NCBI GenBank assembly: GCA_917880885.1
Contig: OU862928.1
Coordinates: forward strand, 42,086,962-42,150,961
DNA length: 64,000 bases
Origin: Limnephilus marmoratus
Lineage: Eukaryota; Arthropoda; Insecta; Trichoptera; Limnephilidae
Direction of reading: 5' to 3'
Made by a program: the position numbers and the translations under genes
In this document: one piece after another, positions 51,049 through 62,944 of the stretch
Position numbering within the stretch: position 1 is the first letter of the stretch
How the letters are laid out: each line of letters opens with the position of its first letter
The notes under the pieces: generated by a model
The model's input: the letters and a program-made list of their open reading frames with translations, nothing else
Told to the model about the DNA's origin: nothing
Databases searched by the model: none

Positions 51049-51110
51049 AGACACTATTTGATTTCGAAAGAAAGGTTCCGAAATATGTTGATAGTTTCGA
51101 GTAAATTAGT
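51040..51110 (+). repeat. Possible PLE terminal remnant, fourth family
   Basis: CCCGACGAAGACAC ... GGTTCCGAAATATGTTG has the spacing of a decayed hammerhead (CCGACGA for CUGANGA, then GAAA and ATGTT). No second arm, no stem II that I can pair well. Tentative. Confidence 0.3.
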
Positions 51111-51227
51111 GGTGTATACAAAGTGATTTGTTTCAATGTAAATAATTGAACCCTTACCCAGAAAAACGTTGCATCCTAGAATATTCTTGTTCCGAGAAAA
51201 AGGGAGGATTGGAGTGTTTTATAACAA

Positions 51228-51499
51228 TCATTAAATAGTATAAAATGAAGTCGCTCAAAAAGTATGTGCGCCTAGATCTTTTAAACTATGCAACGGATTT
51301 TCATGCGGTTTTCACCAATAGATAGAGTGATTCAAGAGGAAGGTTTATATGTATATTACATGCTTATTATAGTAGAGGAAAGCCGAGAAATTCGCAGCGG
51401 GCAGCGGGCAGCTTGCAAGCGGGTGGTGTGGATTTTATAAAGGTTGGGTGATGGCGTTGTGTTTCGTTACCCACAGCAACTTGTGGCCGGGTCTTCTAG
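51228..51499 (+). mobile_element. Nonautonomous Helitron H3
   Basis: TCATTAAATAGTATAAAATG start, GGCCGGGTCTTCTAG end before T, and the CAGCGGGCAGCGGGCAGC central repeat as in 29445-29733. Confidence 0.75.
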
Positions 51500-52202
51500 T
51501 ATTTAATATAATAATTATAATACAATAAATTACAAAAGATTTTTTAAATGTTTATTTTGAAGGATTTATAGGTCCAATTAGGAGTTCCACCGTGACGAAC
51601 CCTCCGATATGAAAATATCTGGAGTCGGTGAATTATTTTCCCATTTGGTTTCTTTGACATGTTTTTCTGGTATTATTTTGAATTTATTATACTTATATAG
51701 CGCAATTGCATAACGTGGATAATGTGGGAAAGATTTAACCCGGAAATAAAATCTGGAGCGTACAATTCTTAGGAATTTTAAGGTTTTGAGGAAAGGCAAC
51801 TAAATAGAATTTATTACTAGAATCTATGCTAAATCAGTGGAAAAATGTTGCATATAAAAATTTCACATACAACGTTATTCCACAAAATGTTTTTTATTCT
51901 CTTCGTACCTTACAGACAGCAAGATGCTATACTAACATAAATTTACACATATCATTGATTTATTTGAGTTTAAAAAACAAAAGCCAAAAAAATGATCAAA
52001 TCAAACCAATACATTCAAAATACTGTCATGTGATCAACTTACAACATTATTCCACAAACTTGTTAAAACGGCTAAAAAGCTTAGTAATATTTTTTTCTAG
52101 AAAAATAATACTTTCCTGCATCCTTCAGCTTTTTTGATTTGAAATCTTTCTATTGAAACCATAAGACGTTTTTTTTACTCCATTTATTTCCATAAGTAAT
52201 AA
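51500..52202. other. Unassigned AT-rich sequence
   Basis: A 103-codon frame (51826-52137, plus) has no recognisable motif. Confidence 0.35.
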
Positions 52203-52300
52203 CTAGCAGTTAAACCCCGCTCCGCAGGTTTTTGCTGATAGGCCCTGTGGGCGGCTTTTAGTTCGACTTGGCCCAGTTTGAGTGTCGGTAACCATTTTAT
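52203..52300 (-). mobile_element. Helitron 3' end, minus strand
   Basis: CTAGCAGTTAAACCCCGCTC preceded by A is the complement of a Helitron 3' end (GAGCGGGG ... CTGCTAG before T). The extent to the right is not determined. Confidence 0.5.
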
Positions 52301-53289
52301 AAATCCGATAAGAACGGGGGTTCCAAAAATTGCCAGTTCATCGTATCCACTGTGATCCAGTGATAGCTAGTCACTGAGTTAAAGTAACCGTGACAGGCAA
52401 TGACTCCATATGTAATCTCTCCATATTCGGAAAGATACTTAAATTCTATAAATCCGTAGTAGTTACTAGTTATACCTAGGGAAGAAACGTCCATATGTGA
52501 GCTGCTGACGGAAGTAGCGACATCTTGTGTCGAATTCTTGAATTAGAAACCGAATTATAACAGTAGCTTTGTGTGAAATTCCACAGATCTGAAATTACAC
52601 ATATGTTATTTGTGGCGCGGTGCGTACGGCTTGGCGTCCGACATGCACTCGTAGCTGGGTTCTGAAATTCAACCACGCAGACGCAAGCCTATTAATACTG
52701 TTATTTCACTTCAAGTGCCCATGAATTAAACCATGCTACGTGATTTCGACAAACGGCATTATACAACATACTTCCTAAAACCAACCTTTAAAATGCTGCT
52801 TTTTTTTTATTTTGATACGATATTTCACGTTTTATTGCACAATCCAACAATGTTGGCCTCTGAGGCCCCACAACGAATTCCACTCCTTAAAACATAAGTC
52901 CAACATTTTCCAACAATAACTCAACATTGATAGTTTTGTTGGATACAACATTATTCCGGGCAAGGACTCAATTATACTCTCGCCAATTTGAAAGTTGATA
53001 CGATTTACCATTTTTCACGAAGCTAAACAAATATTCAGACGAAATTTAATGATTTTCATGTTCTCGTATTGTAATACTCACGCTTCGAAAAATGTTATCC
53101 GGAAACAAATCGACCGTTCTTCATAGAGCTATACTAGCAACAAAATAGCAGCTGTCAAATTTCCAAAGTGATTGATTGATGAAAATCTAAACATTTACAT
53201 ATGCTTTCAGAAACACCCTGAACTCTAGAAAACTGCAACTGATTGCATATTTCGAGAAACAAATAGTTAGCCTGCTCTCAACTTTTCGT
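52301..53289. other. Mostly unassigned
   Basis: 52848-52965 contains several CCAACA/TGTTGG motifs (AATCCAACAATGTTGG, AACTCAACATTGATAG, TTGTTGGATACAACAT) that may belong to a small fold-back element; I cannot define ends. Confidence 0.35.
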
Positions 53290-54175
53290 AAATTAAAACA
53301 TAATATCAAAATCCTACAAGATGCTAGGTTTCCTATTAAGAATATGTAAAGTTTTCAAAAGTGCTAAGACTCTTGAAATGTTGTTTTGTTCATTGGTCAG
53401 ACGTCCACTGGAGTATGCGTCCCCGGTATGGAATCCTCAATATAATGTGTACATAGATATAGTAGAAAGTATACAGAATAAATTCTCTAAATATTTATTC
53501 AAGAAATACAACAAAACTACAAATAACATGTTAAGTTAACAAAAAAGACGCACATTATCAGATCTGCTGTTTCTGTATAACCTGCTAAATAATAAAATAG
53601 ATAGTCCTGAATTGCTATCCACTATTGGTTTAAATGTCCCAATGAGGCGTACCAGGCACACTTCTCTTTTTCATATAGAATCCAATAACACTAATGCAGC
53701 GAGTAACTCACCAATTACTCGCGCAATCATAACTTATACCCACTATGAAAAATTACTACACTTAGACATTTTTCATGATTCCTTGCAAACATACAAAACT
53801 AATTTATTAAATTTCTTGGCGTGATATAATTGTTTTAAAATTACTTACCTACACTTAACTTTTCATTAAACTTTAATCACTCAATTACAATTAGTGAGCA
53901 TATAATTCTTGATTTTAAAATGTCTCCTTATCCCCCCCCCCCTTTTTTTTCTTCCTTTTTATTATTATTACTCATTTATTCAATAATTGAGTTACTAGAC
54001 CGGTTCATATCTCAGGCTTAATTACCAAATGACATTCTATGGACATACGTAATAGGTACATAACCATGTAATAATTTAATTTAACATACCTTATAATCTG
54101 TATTATAATGTATTGTGTATGTCTTAATCAACAAATAAATAAATAAAATAAAAATAAATAAAAATAAAATAAAAG
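53290..54175 (+). pseudogene. 5'-truncated LINE, RT C-terminus and 3' UTR
   Basis: Frame 1 reads MLGFLLRICKVFKSAKTLEM, RRPLEYASPVWNPQYNVYID; a break near 53538 is followed by SDLLFLYNLLNNKID, LNVPMRRTRHTSLFHI and a stop at 53822-53824. A 3' UTR with a C run (53932-53942) follows, then an AAATAAATAAA tail ending at about 54175. Same family as 49195-50380. Lacks all catalytic motifs. Confidence 0.8.
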
Positions 54176-54559
54176 AAGTTAATTAGTTAAAAAAAGTTGG
54201 AGTTTTCAAACAACATCCTCGATGAGGAAATTTCCATAACTTTGAGTTTCTCAGTTCAAAAAACTTTTATACAATTTCCCATCCCATTTTCCGAGAACAT
54301 TTTTTCTGAAGAAAAAAAACATTTTGGAAAATTGGAAAATGTTAGCTAGAGAAATTGATCGGAAAATGGGTCGGGATAAAAATTATTATCTTTTTAATTT
54401 TTTTGTGTGTAATTTGGAAATGATTTTCATTTTTAAATTCAAAATCCGAAGGGGCCATACTAAACTATCACGAAAGTGAAACCACGAATTAGAAAAAAAA
54501 TCGAGTGCAGTTTACATGCAGTAGAAGTGAAACTTTACCAAAACAATCTCAACCAACAC
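54176..54559. other. Unassigned sequence
   Basis: The last 100 bases relate to about 8790 (GTGCAGTTTACATGCAGTAG). Confidence 0.35.
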
Positions 54560-54566
54560 TTGAAAA

Positions 54567-54965
54567 GGGGAGCAGACATATTTTTCGAATTCAATTTTAC
54601 GAAATCAATTGTTCGAAATCAATTATTCGAATTTCACTTTTTCGAAAGACTAATTTTTCGAACAGCAATTGGCTGAAAGACATATCTTTTTAATTTGTTA
54701 ATGAACTTTTAAAATACATATTTCTCTTGCTTTGGACTAACGAAGTACTGTTAGGTTAGGTTAGTTGATATTGTTCATATAATAAATTACTCTTGTTCGT
54801 AATGTATATATACTTATATCAATTCGAAAAACTAGTGTTTCGATCAATTGCTGTTCGAAAAATATGTTTTCGAAAAATTTACGTCCGAAAAATGGCATTT
54901 CGAACAATTGAATTCGAAAAATTGATTTCGAAAAATTGCAATTCGGTCAATTTACTTAGCCCCCA
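54567..54965. mobile_element. Fold-back element built of TTCGAAA units, 7-bp TSD
   Basis: TTGAAAA at 54560-54566 and 54966-54972. The left half is a run of short units in the ATTTTTCGAA sense (54586-54668), the right half the same units in the TTCGAAAAAT sense (54822-54950), so the two halves are inverted. The ends GGGG-GC and GC-CCCC are complementary. The middle includes GGTTAGGTTAG. There is no coding capacity. Superfamily unknown. Confidence 0.65.
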
Positions 54966-54972
54966 TTGAAAA

Positions 54973-55865
54973 GTGAGGTCATAATCAAAGCGACCAATGA
55001 GAGCAAATCTCGCGTAACTTCCGTTTCATATCTCAATCAATAGAAGCCTTTAAAAGTGGCATCATTATCAAAGCGGCCGATGAGCGTTGCAGGTGCACTA
55101 ATCGTCATTTCTGTTTCATCCGAAATCCAAATCACAGCGGTGATTTCTATAGTTTCACTTCGAAAACCACCTAAAGGGCCTAGCAGCAAAAATCCGCGGC
55201 AGCATCTGCCTTTATTATAATAATCACAGCTCGACCCACTATTTTGCTAGATCTAGACAATTAACTCAAGGATAGGCTTTCAGCAATATATCTGACACGA
55301 AACCAATATTTCTGACAACTTGCAAGGAGATATGACAGCTTAGAGAAGCAGGCTGCGGTCGTAAGGAGGTGGGGGGAGAAGGCTCCAGACGAGGCGAGAG
55401 GCGGTAGTCTCGCGAGGTCAAACCGCCACAGGCACCCGGTAATATTGGCTTCCGAGCTGTCGAGGGAAAGGGGGATGCTTCGTCAAGGGAACCAAAACAC
55501 AGTCCTGATTCTAAAGTGTCGTTCAGACATCGAATATAACCGCGAGCGGGTATCTGTTGAACCGCGAGCGCTTATGTTTCGTACCGTTCACAGGACGCAG
55601 ATCAAATATTTCTTCCTATGGTAGGAGAGGGGGTTAGATGAATTAGCGAGCGGCCACGGAGTGCGCATTTGTTGTACTGAATCTATCAACTTGACATCTG
55701 TCATCCACCAGTCTAGGCAGCTCCGTAATTAAAATGACCCCCTCTCTTGTATTCGTCGAAGTGGGGGCGCTTAACTGTTGGCATATCGCCTCAAGAGCGG
55801 TTATGGCGTAAGATGTGCATTGTCTATGGTTGATGTGCTCATAGGTTTGAACAGTCTTTTTTTTT
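54973..55865. other. Unassigned sequence
   Basis: GC-richer than its surroundings at 55330-55460. TTTCATCCGAAATCCAAATC (about 55115) relates to about 9050. No gene recognised. Confidence 0.35.
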
Positions 55866-55867
55866 TT

Positions 55868-56272
55868 TACAGTGAATACCGCACAAGAATCTCAACTGCT
55901 CCCGTCTGGAGCCAGTGAGACTATGGCATCCCCAATTGGGGTATGTTGTGAGGCTGAAGGTATTGGGGAGGGGAAGGAGGTGGGGAAGAGGAAGGTTGGG
56001 AAGTACCTGGCTATTCAGATCTGGTCACTAAACACGGCTAAAGCCATTTTCAAGCAACGTTTCAATTCTGAATGGTGGTCTTGCACCAGGGCGATACTAA
56101 TAGTATCTTCCACTCTGGAACATGCCGCAAATATACTATATATTATTTTAAATGAATTAATTGTGAAATAACACAAATTAATCAAATAAAATTTATTTGC
56201 GCATGCCGGGTTCGAACCCGCGACCTCCGGAATGTGAGTCAAGAGTCTTAGCCACTGGACTACGGAGGTCGA
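55868..56272 (-). mobile_element. SINE S1, full length
   Basis: The tRNA-like head is at the right end: minus-strand A box TAGTCCAGTGGCTAAGACTC and B box GGGTTCGAACCC, followed by the S1 body and an A-poor 3' end (complement at 55868). This copy and 58754-59153 define the family length of about 400 bp. Confidence 0.82.
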
Positions 56273-56635
56273 GTCTGAAGGGATTGTATGGAGAGCGATA
56301 TTTGGTGGGCTATGATCTTTTATATTTATATGCTCAATCTGAACAGGCCTTAATTTCGGAAGCTTCGACTAATCGCTTACTTGTACTAACATGAATAAAA
56401 GAACTCAGATAGAAACTGGATTGAAACCAGACTTTATGCGTTGACATTGATAACACATGATGGTTATCTTAGTCACCGACAGCATAGCTGTTCTATCTCC
56501 CAGCCTGCAGAGCTAACTTACCAACGGTCAACTGCCGGTTGGGGGGTCAATCTTGAACAGAATTAATCCGGATATTTATCGAAAACTCAAAAAGCATGGA
56601 TTTATCTGCTTTTAAAAGGCAAGCGTTGCTACTAA
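56273..56635. other. Unassigned sequence
   Basis: Nothing recognised. Confidence 0.35.
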
Positions 56636-56645
56636 TGTTATATTC

Positions 56646-56801
56646 TTTTTATAAGGTGCGTCAGATATCTGCCCTGATGATGGACACTGAAACGCTGTCC
56701 GAAACGTTGGCTAAAGGAGGAGGTAGCTCAACACGGCATAACACCCCAAAAACAAATTAAAAAAAATAATTTTGGCCGTGAAAATCTAAAATCATATCTA
56801 C
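56646..56801 (+). mobile_element. Single-arm PLE derivative, family A, 10-bp TSD
   Basis: Only the tailed arm is present, with a hammerhead and about 34 nt of tail. TGTTATATTC occurs at 56636-56645 and 56802-56811. The antisense arm is missing, as expected for a 5'-truncated insertion. Confidence 0.75.
56669..56712 (+). ncRNA. Hammerhead ribozyme motif, family A
   Basis: Intact CTGATGA, GGACA/TGTCC stem II (loop CTGAAACGC), GAAACGTTGGC. Confidence 0.7.
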
Positions 56802-56811
56802 TGTTATATTC

Positions 56812-57629
56812 ATATTTTTCTCATTTTAAAAATATGTTATAATGCATTAAAAAGATACCATTTTGTTAATTTTTTTTTAATAATAAATTGAATTGAATTA
56901 TTTACGTATACTATATTGATTTTTATTACAGAACGACAGATTAATTATCCATTTACAATCTTACTTTAAAAAATTAAAAAAAGCTCTTCCATGACCGTTA
57001 AACAGTGCTTTAGTTACACATTAATTAAAGACTGTTCATATTTTATTTCGTACTAATGAAAAATCTCTCTAACTGTGCTGCGAAAGAATTGGTAACATTA
57101 CATTTTGATGCACCGGCGCATGCGCCATCCGCAAGACATTCCCGCCAAAATGGCGGTTTGGTTTGAGATTCAAATCATGTTTTTGTTCATAATTTCTATT
57201 CTAATGACCAAATCACTATTATTTTAGTATAATTCAATATACTGACTGTTGTTTGCGTTATTTTTCGTCAGTTTAAACCCATTAATAATGCCATGTTGTG
57301 AATTGAGTTTCGTTAAAAAAGCAAGGTTATTTTTGACACATTATTTTTTAATTGACTTTTGCCGCATGAATTTTAATAACTCTTTCATGAAAGTTTTTTT
57401 TAACAGAAATAAATGCCTTATGCTTGCGTAATTTTGCTATTTTTAAATGTTTAAGTACAAAAAACTGATAGGTAATTTTATCTAGTTACCAAAATAGTAT
57501 TTTATTTACGACATCTTCAAAAATAATAAATTTATATGAAATTTTAAATACCTGGGAAAAGTTCAGTAACTCGATGGAAAATTAACAGATTATAAAAACA
57601 CATAAACAATCCTCCTAATATAGCATGAA
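56812..57629. other. Unassigned AT-rich sequence
   Basis: Nothing recognised. Confidence 0.35.
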
Positions 57630-57641
57630 CTATTTTATATC

Positions 57642-57762
57642 GTTTTCGTTATTGGTTTGGGTGTTATGCCGTGTTGCGCTACCTCCTTCTTTAGCCTACG
57701 GCCTAACATCCTTAAAAACAAATAACTAAAATACTTTTGGTCGTGAAAATCTTAAAACGTAT
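57642..57762 (+). mobile_element. PLE family-A derivative with ribozyme core deleted, 12-bp TSD
   Basis: CTATTTTATATC at 57630-57641 and 57763-57774. The left arm begins (G)TTTTCGTTATTGG; the right arm has a 31-nt tail. The central part with both hammerheads is gone: the left arm stops at CTTTAGCC and the right resumes at GGCCTAACATCC. Confidence 0.75.
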
Positions 57763-57774
57763 CTATTTTATATC

Positions 57775-58374
57775 AGTTTTTATATTAGTAAGGTTTTCGC
57801 GTACACAGTTGTTCATCAATTGTATAAAATATTAACCAAGTTTATTAGTAAGGCTGTTAGACTACAAGATTTCTCAACATTTTGCAAGATACACAGGAAA
57901 GTTGTTATGTATCCAAAAAGTTGTAAAGAGTAATAAAACACATTTCATTCAATAACACCATTTATCTTGTAATGCTATGCCGCGCTAGAACATATGTTAT
58001 GCCATGTGGTATATTGAACAAGTTGTGGCGACGACTACGGCTGAAGTTTTCAGCCACTTACAAGCCATATGATTCCAAAAAGTGGGCTATCAATAGAGTT
58101 ATGCACTGTATTAAAACTAAGTATTGCAAGATTTTCAGAACGTCTGGTTTCCAAGCTAAATCTATTCGTTACCTCAAGTTAAGTCCATTTTATGATGCAT
58201 GAAAATCGTATAACTTTAAATTTATGTTTAAATCCAGTCGAGTGAGGAAATATATGTGTACTTGGCTTTGCCAGAAAATTGTTCCATTAGAAAATCGGAA
58301 TGTAAGTCCACATTTGGTAAGATGGAAAAGAATAAGAAAATTCAATAAGTGATGAAACTTGCTATATATTTTTT
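57775..58374. other. Unassigned sequence
   Basis: A 76-codon frame (57972-58202, plus) is Lys/Arg-rich but matches nothing I recognise. Confidence 0.35.
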
Positions 58375-58675
58375 TTACATTAGCTCCACACAGGTCCCTC
58401 AAAATCCTTCAAGGCCTATGTCATCTTTGGGGATGCTGTGTGGAGGGTCGATGGTTCCAGGAGCGACGGATGTATGAATCCATCCCTTCCACCGCGGTGA
58501 AAGGCGACGCTTCGAGAGAGCCTGGCTGGAAAGGTCTAGGTTATGTCTCCTTCAACCAGTCTCTTCCAATCCGGCCCGCCACGCAGTGCGGGGGCAAAAA
58601 CATCTGCCGCCAAGACCTAGACATACCTCACACCATGAACCCAGGCACCCTGCGAAGTCACCAAACGTTAGTAGT
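58375..58675 (-). repeat. R2 repeat, internally deleted
   Basis: From TTTACATTAGCTCCACACAG to the TGAACCCAGGCACCCTGCGA part, in reverse; a stretch after GTGTGGAGGGTC is missing. Confidence 0.65.
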
Positions 58676-58753
58676 AAAATGTACAAAATAAGTACGTAAG
58701 TACATGAATCATTTATTTAGGTAGATACTTTATCGAAAAAATAACGTTTTGAC

Positions 58754-59153
58754 GGCCTCCGTGGTCCGGAGGTAATACTCTCGAATCACAATCTGAAGGT
58801 CGCGGGTTCGAACCCGGCGTGCACAAAAAAATTTTATTTGATTATTTGGTGGTATTTCACAATTAATTCATTTAAAATAATATGTAGTATATTTGCGGCA
58901 TGTTCTAGAGTGGAAGATACTCTCAGTATCGCCCTGGTGTAAGACCACCATTCAGAAATGAAACGTTGCTTGAAATGGCCTTAGCCGTGTTTGGTGACCA
59001 GATCTGAATAGCCAGGTACTTCCAACCTTCTCTCCCCATCTCCTTTCCCTCCCCATTACCTTCAGCCTTACAACATACCCCAATGGGGGATGCCATAGTC
59101 TCACTAGCTCCAGACGGGAGCAGTTGGTGACTCTTGTGCGGTGTTCATATAAA
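58754..59153 (+). mobile_element. SINE S1, full length
   Basis: tRNA-like head GGCCTCCGTGGTCCGGAGGT with B box GGGTTCGAACCC (58803), body to TCTTGTGCGGTGTTCATATA and an A run. The head resembles an arginine- or lysine-type tRNA only loosely. Confidence 0.82.
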
Positions 59154-60684
59154 AAAAATGTAATTTCTCTACAAACATTGTGTTGATCGTTACATTATTT
59201 AGGATAATTACAAGCACGTAACATATTACATATACAATTTCGTCTTCTAACCTCCGTTCCGTTGCTATTATTAATTTTTAACATTTTTTCTTTCTTACAA
59301 ATAATTTGAAACCGAAAGAAAAACGACGCTAACGATCAATCAACACAACATATTTCCAATTCTCAGCATCTTCCGGTTGATATTATCAGCTATAACTTTG
59401 AACTAGAAACCAAATATTGGCACAGTGGCTTATTACTGACCAGGAGTAATTCCTTGCCAAGCTTACATAGTATCGTCTTCTTGCAGTGTCCGCTGTAAGC
59501 ACCGTTGATGGACACTTGGCAAACCATGGACGCGTTCAACTAACCAAAGCTGACAGTTAACGGAATCCAAAATAATTCAACTGGCGGATTCGGTGAACTC
59601 AATTACGTTATGTTGTGTTCTACGAAGAAGGTTTAGCCACTCGGGTATTTCGCCATTGTGCAAGTTTTTTCTCTTAAACGAACTGTCAGATTTATAAAAA
59701 CTTTGTGTTATTTCCGCTTCGCAATTAAGGCTCTATAAATGAAACATTTCTGAACGTAACCGAATACCTACTAAAAACTGTTTTTGAAATGTTATAAAAT
59801 AAGCTTTCAAATTGTATTAATAAAAATACATATTTATATTTTTAAATATTAAAATTTAGAATGCAAGCATTAAAAAATTGTAAAAATAAATCACTTGTTG
59901 TTTTTATGTGAAAATCGCGGATTATATAAAAATAAACACTTATTCTATTGTATAAAAATATAATCAACAATTTCGTAACCTCACTTTTTTATCATTTCAT
60001 ACAAGAATATTTAATAAAAAATTAACAATGTCTAACGGCGCGTAGGCGATTTGGCGGGTGAAAATTGTTTCTACGAAATTAGTATTTTTATGGACAACTT
60101 TGAATACAGATGTGAAGCTGGATTCAATATGGATCTTCTACTATTTATGGTAGGGTTGTCACTATAAAAATAACGGAGTTATAACGATTTATGTGGAAAC
60201 ACAAGCGTTATGAAAACAGGCACAATAAGCTTGAAAAAACAGTCAAGTACAATAAGCTTGTTTTCAAGTGTTAACTGCTATTGTTATATTGTCGTGTAAA
60301 CAAGCTTAGAGGTCGGAGTGGTTAAAGAAGGTAGAAAGCTCTTACGATCACTGAAAGCATTTTATAAAGAATTTGAGATATATTACTATTTGGAGCTATG
60401 TTTAGATTAGATGAAGCGTGCTTGCGAGCGAGGGTTTTTTAGAAATTTGTCCATGTATTGTAATCGCTTCAAAATGTTAAAGCTTAGCAGGCGTATAACG
60501 TGTCTCACAATCGCTAGATTAACCACTGAGGGGTCGCATTAATTATCGAAAGATGCCTCCAGCGCCGTTCGTTTAAAAAATATTCATAACAATTATTGTG
60601 AAATAAAGGTTACATAAAATATATTTTTTCTAAACTTGTTTACTCGGTACCAGTTTTTGTAGACATAGTACAAACCAATCCTCA
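59154..60684. other. Unassigned sequence with one dispersed repeat
   Basis: About 59695-59790 matches 29838-29910 in reverse (CTGAACGTAACCGAAT). Otherwise 1.5 kb without a recognisable gene or element. Confidence 0.35.
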
Positions 60685-61045
60685 GCAAGCGATAGGTCAC
60701 ACCAAGTGGATCTCTACTTTTGGTGACATAGCAGGGATGCCCGGGTTCATGAAGAGAGGTTTGTCCTGCTCTTGGCGGCATATGCGTCCGCCCTCCTGAT
60801 GATAGAGTGAGCTTGAGGGAGAGTTGACCTTTCCAACTGTGGGAGCGATGGATTCATATGTCAATCACTCCTGGACACACTAACCCCCAGATTACTACTC
60901 ACACCTCATGCGTTTTTCCTTCCCATAACTTCCTATCCTTCCATTCCTTAAAAAGACCCACCACACAGCATACTCTGAGATGACATAGGTCATGAGGAAA
61001 ATTATTTTCCCCAGGGTCTCCTGTGTGGAGCTAACGTGAAAAAAG
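60685..61045 (+). repeat. R2 repeat, 5'-truncated
   Basis: Starts at GCGATAGGTCACACCAAGTG and runs to GGAGCTAACGTGAAAAAA, with a small internal deletion. Confidence 0.7.
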
Positions 61046-61446
61046 CAATAAATTGTCAACCCTAAGTAAAAGTAAGTTTAAATCGCTTTTTTTTCTAACG
61101 CAACTATAAATCGCTTCATCTGAACAAGGTCTCACTTGGTGCTGAGAGCATTCTAAAAGTGTGTAGACCCTTTCCGTTGAACCGCACATGTCACATGGCC
61201 TCACGATTGACAGATTAATAGAGCATTTAAACGACAGTTTACATGACTTTCAACATCAACCAGGGATTCAAGTGGTGATGTCGCTAAATTCAATTTGTCG
61301 TTCTTTCTTAACATACATCAGGCTTTTTGTGATATTTCATCCTCCGTGAGTCTATAGAGTATTAAAAAATTTGTGGTATTTGAAAGAGATGAAAATGATT
61401 TTTTTTTTATTGGTGATGCCCTTTTTTTACATAGCTGCACACACGG
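61046..61446. other. Unassigned sequence
   Basis: Nothing recognised. Confidence 0.35.
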
Positions 61447-61838
61447 CCGGCCGTGGTCTACCGGTAAGCCTCTTGCCACGTTATCCGAAGGTCGCGGGAT
61501 CGATTCCCGGCGTGGGAATAATTTGTGTTATTTCGTAATTAATTCATTTCAAATAATGTAGGTATAGTATTTTTGCGGCACGTTCCAGAGTGGAAGATGC
61601 TCTCAGTATCGCCCTGGTGTAAGACCACCATTCAGATTTGGAATGTTGCTTGAAATGGCGTTAGCTGTGCTTGGTGACCAGGTATGAGTAGCCAGGTACT
61701 TCCCCACCATCCTCTTACCATCTCCTTCCACTCCCTACTACCTTCAGCCTCACAACATACCCCAATTGGGGATGCCATAGTCTCACTGGCTCCAGACGGG
61801 AATAGCTGATACTCTTGTGAGGTATTTATTACTATAAA
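61447..61838 (+). mobile_element. SINE S1, full length
   Basis: Head GGCCGTGGTCTACCGGTAAG with B box GGGATCGATTCCC, body as in other copies, ending TGAGGTATTTATTACTATAA and an A run. Confidence 0.8.
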
Positions 61839-62944
61839 AAAAACACAAGCTGTGGAAAACACATTTTTATTATTTTCACATTTAAATACATTTATGATAC
61901 CAAATCAAGTAGCACTTATCCGTACTAGATATTTGCTATTTTTCAGTTTGGTCAAGTATTTTTGGCCTTAAACTAATTTAAAAAAAAAAAAATTAAAAGA
62001 CCGCTGTTGCGGTGGGTATTGGTAATGATCCCTCTCAAGATCGAGGGATCAAATGCTGCGGTATGTTGTGGACTGTATGCGTGGTTCTTATCTATTTTAT
62101 TATATTTTATCTCACTTACCCAGACTGCTTCCCTCTTCGTTCAGTGTTCACTGGGAAGGTAGGTATGTTAGTATGGGAGATTTTGGAAGGGAATGGCGAC
62201 TGGGAATGAACAATTAATTGATCGCGAAATCATGAGCGAGAATGGATGACCTGCGGTTTTAGAATTACGTTTGCGGTTTGATTATTTAACTGTAAAGCGG
62301 TGCGGTATTAAGGACTTGTGTCCCTTGCGGCGAGGCGAATTCAACTGAGGCAGAGGGCCCCCAGTAGGTAGTTTCAAAACACCACATGCAACAATAAAAG
62401 GCGCGAACAACCGCGCTGCCGTTAAAATTCGTCAAAAAGGCTTTCTTATCCATAACTTCTAGGTATTCTCAATTACTGAAAGTATAGATAACTTGAGATA
62501 TACTTTCTTTATATTGCAAATAAATTACCTTACGAATAAAGATAATTTCGTAGGTCTTTTTAATAAAACTTCCCATCTGAACATAACTTCTTTGAAGAAT
62601 TCTTTCTCCCTGAAATGAATTGTTAATGAAATGAATGCCTACTTACTCGGTATGAAGAACCGACTGGTTAGAAGTTGTAATGAAGAAACCTTGTAGCTGC
62701 TTCTCAGAAAATCACTTAGAAAGTTACACGTACTTGCATATGATTGGCACTCACCTGAAATAAAGGGAAAAATACAGGTTATTATATTGATTTTTCAATT
62801 ATATTATATACAGCTAATAAATAGAGGAAAGAGCAAAAAAAATCATTAGTCGACATAATAATTGAAGAGCTCAGCGGAAGAGTGGCCCAACCCACGAAAA
62901 TTGTAATCAGCGAAAACATCATTTTTTGTCATGTCTATGAAGCT
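61839..62944. other. Unassigned sequence
   Basis: No recognisable gene or element in about 1.1 kb. Confidence 0.35.

Noticed and set aside
51040..51110. Fourth hammerhead family
   Set aside because: Core U4 is changed, stem II does not pair convincingly and there is no second arm or TSD, so it was left as a tentative remnant and not a ribozyme call.
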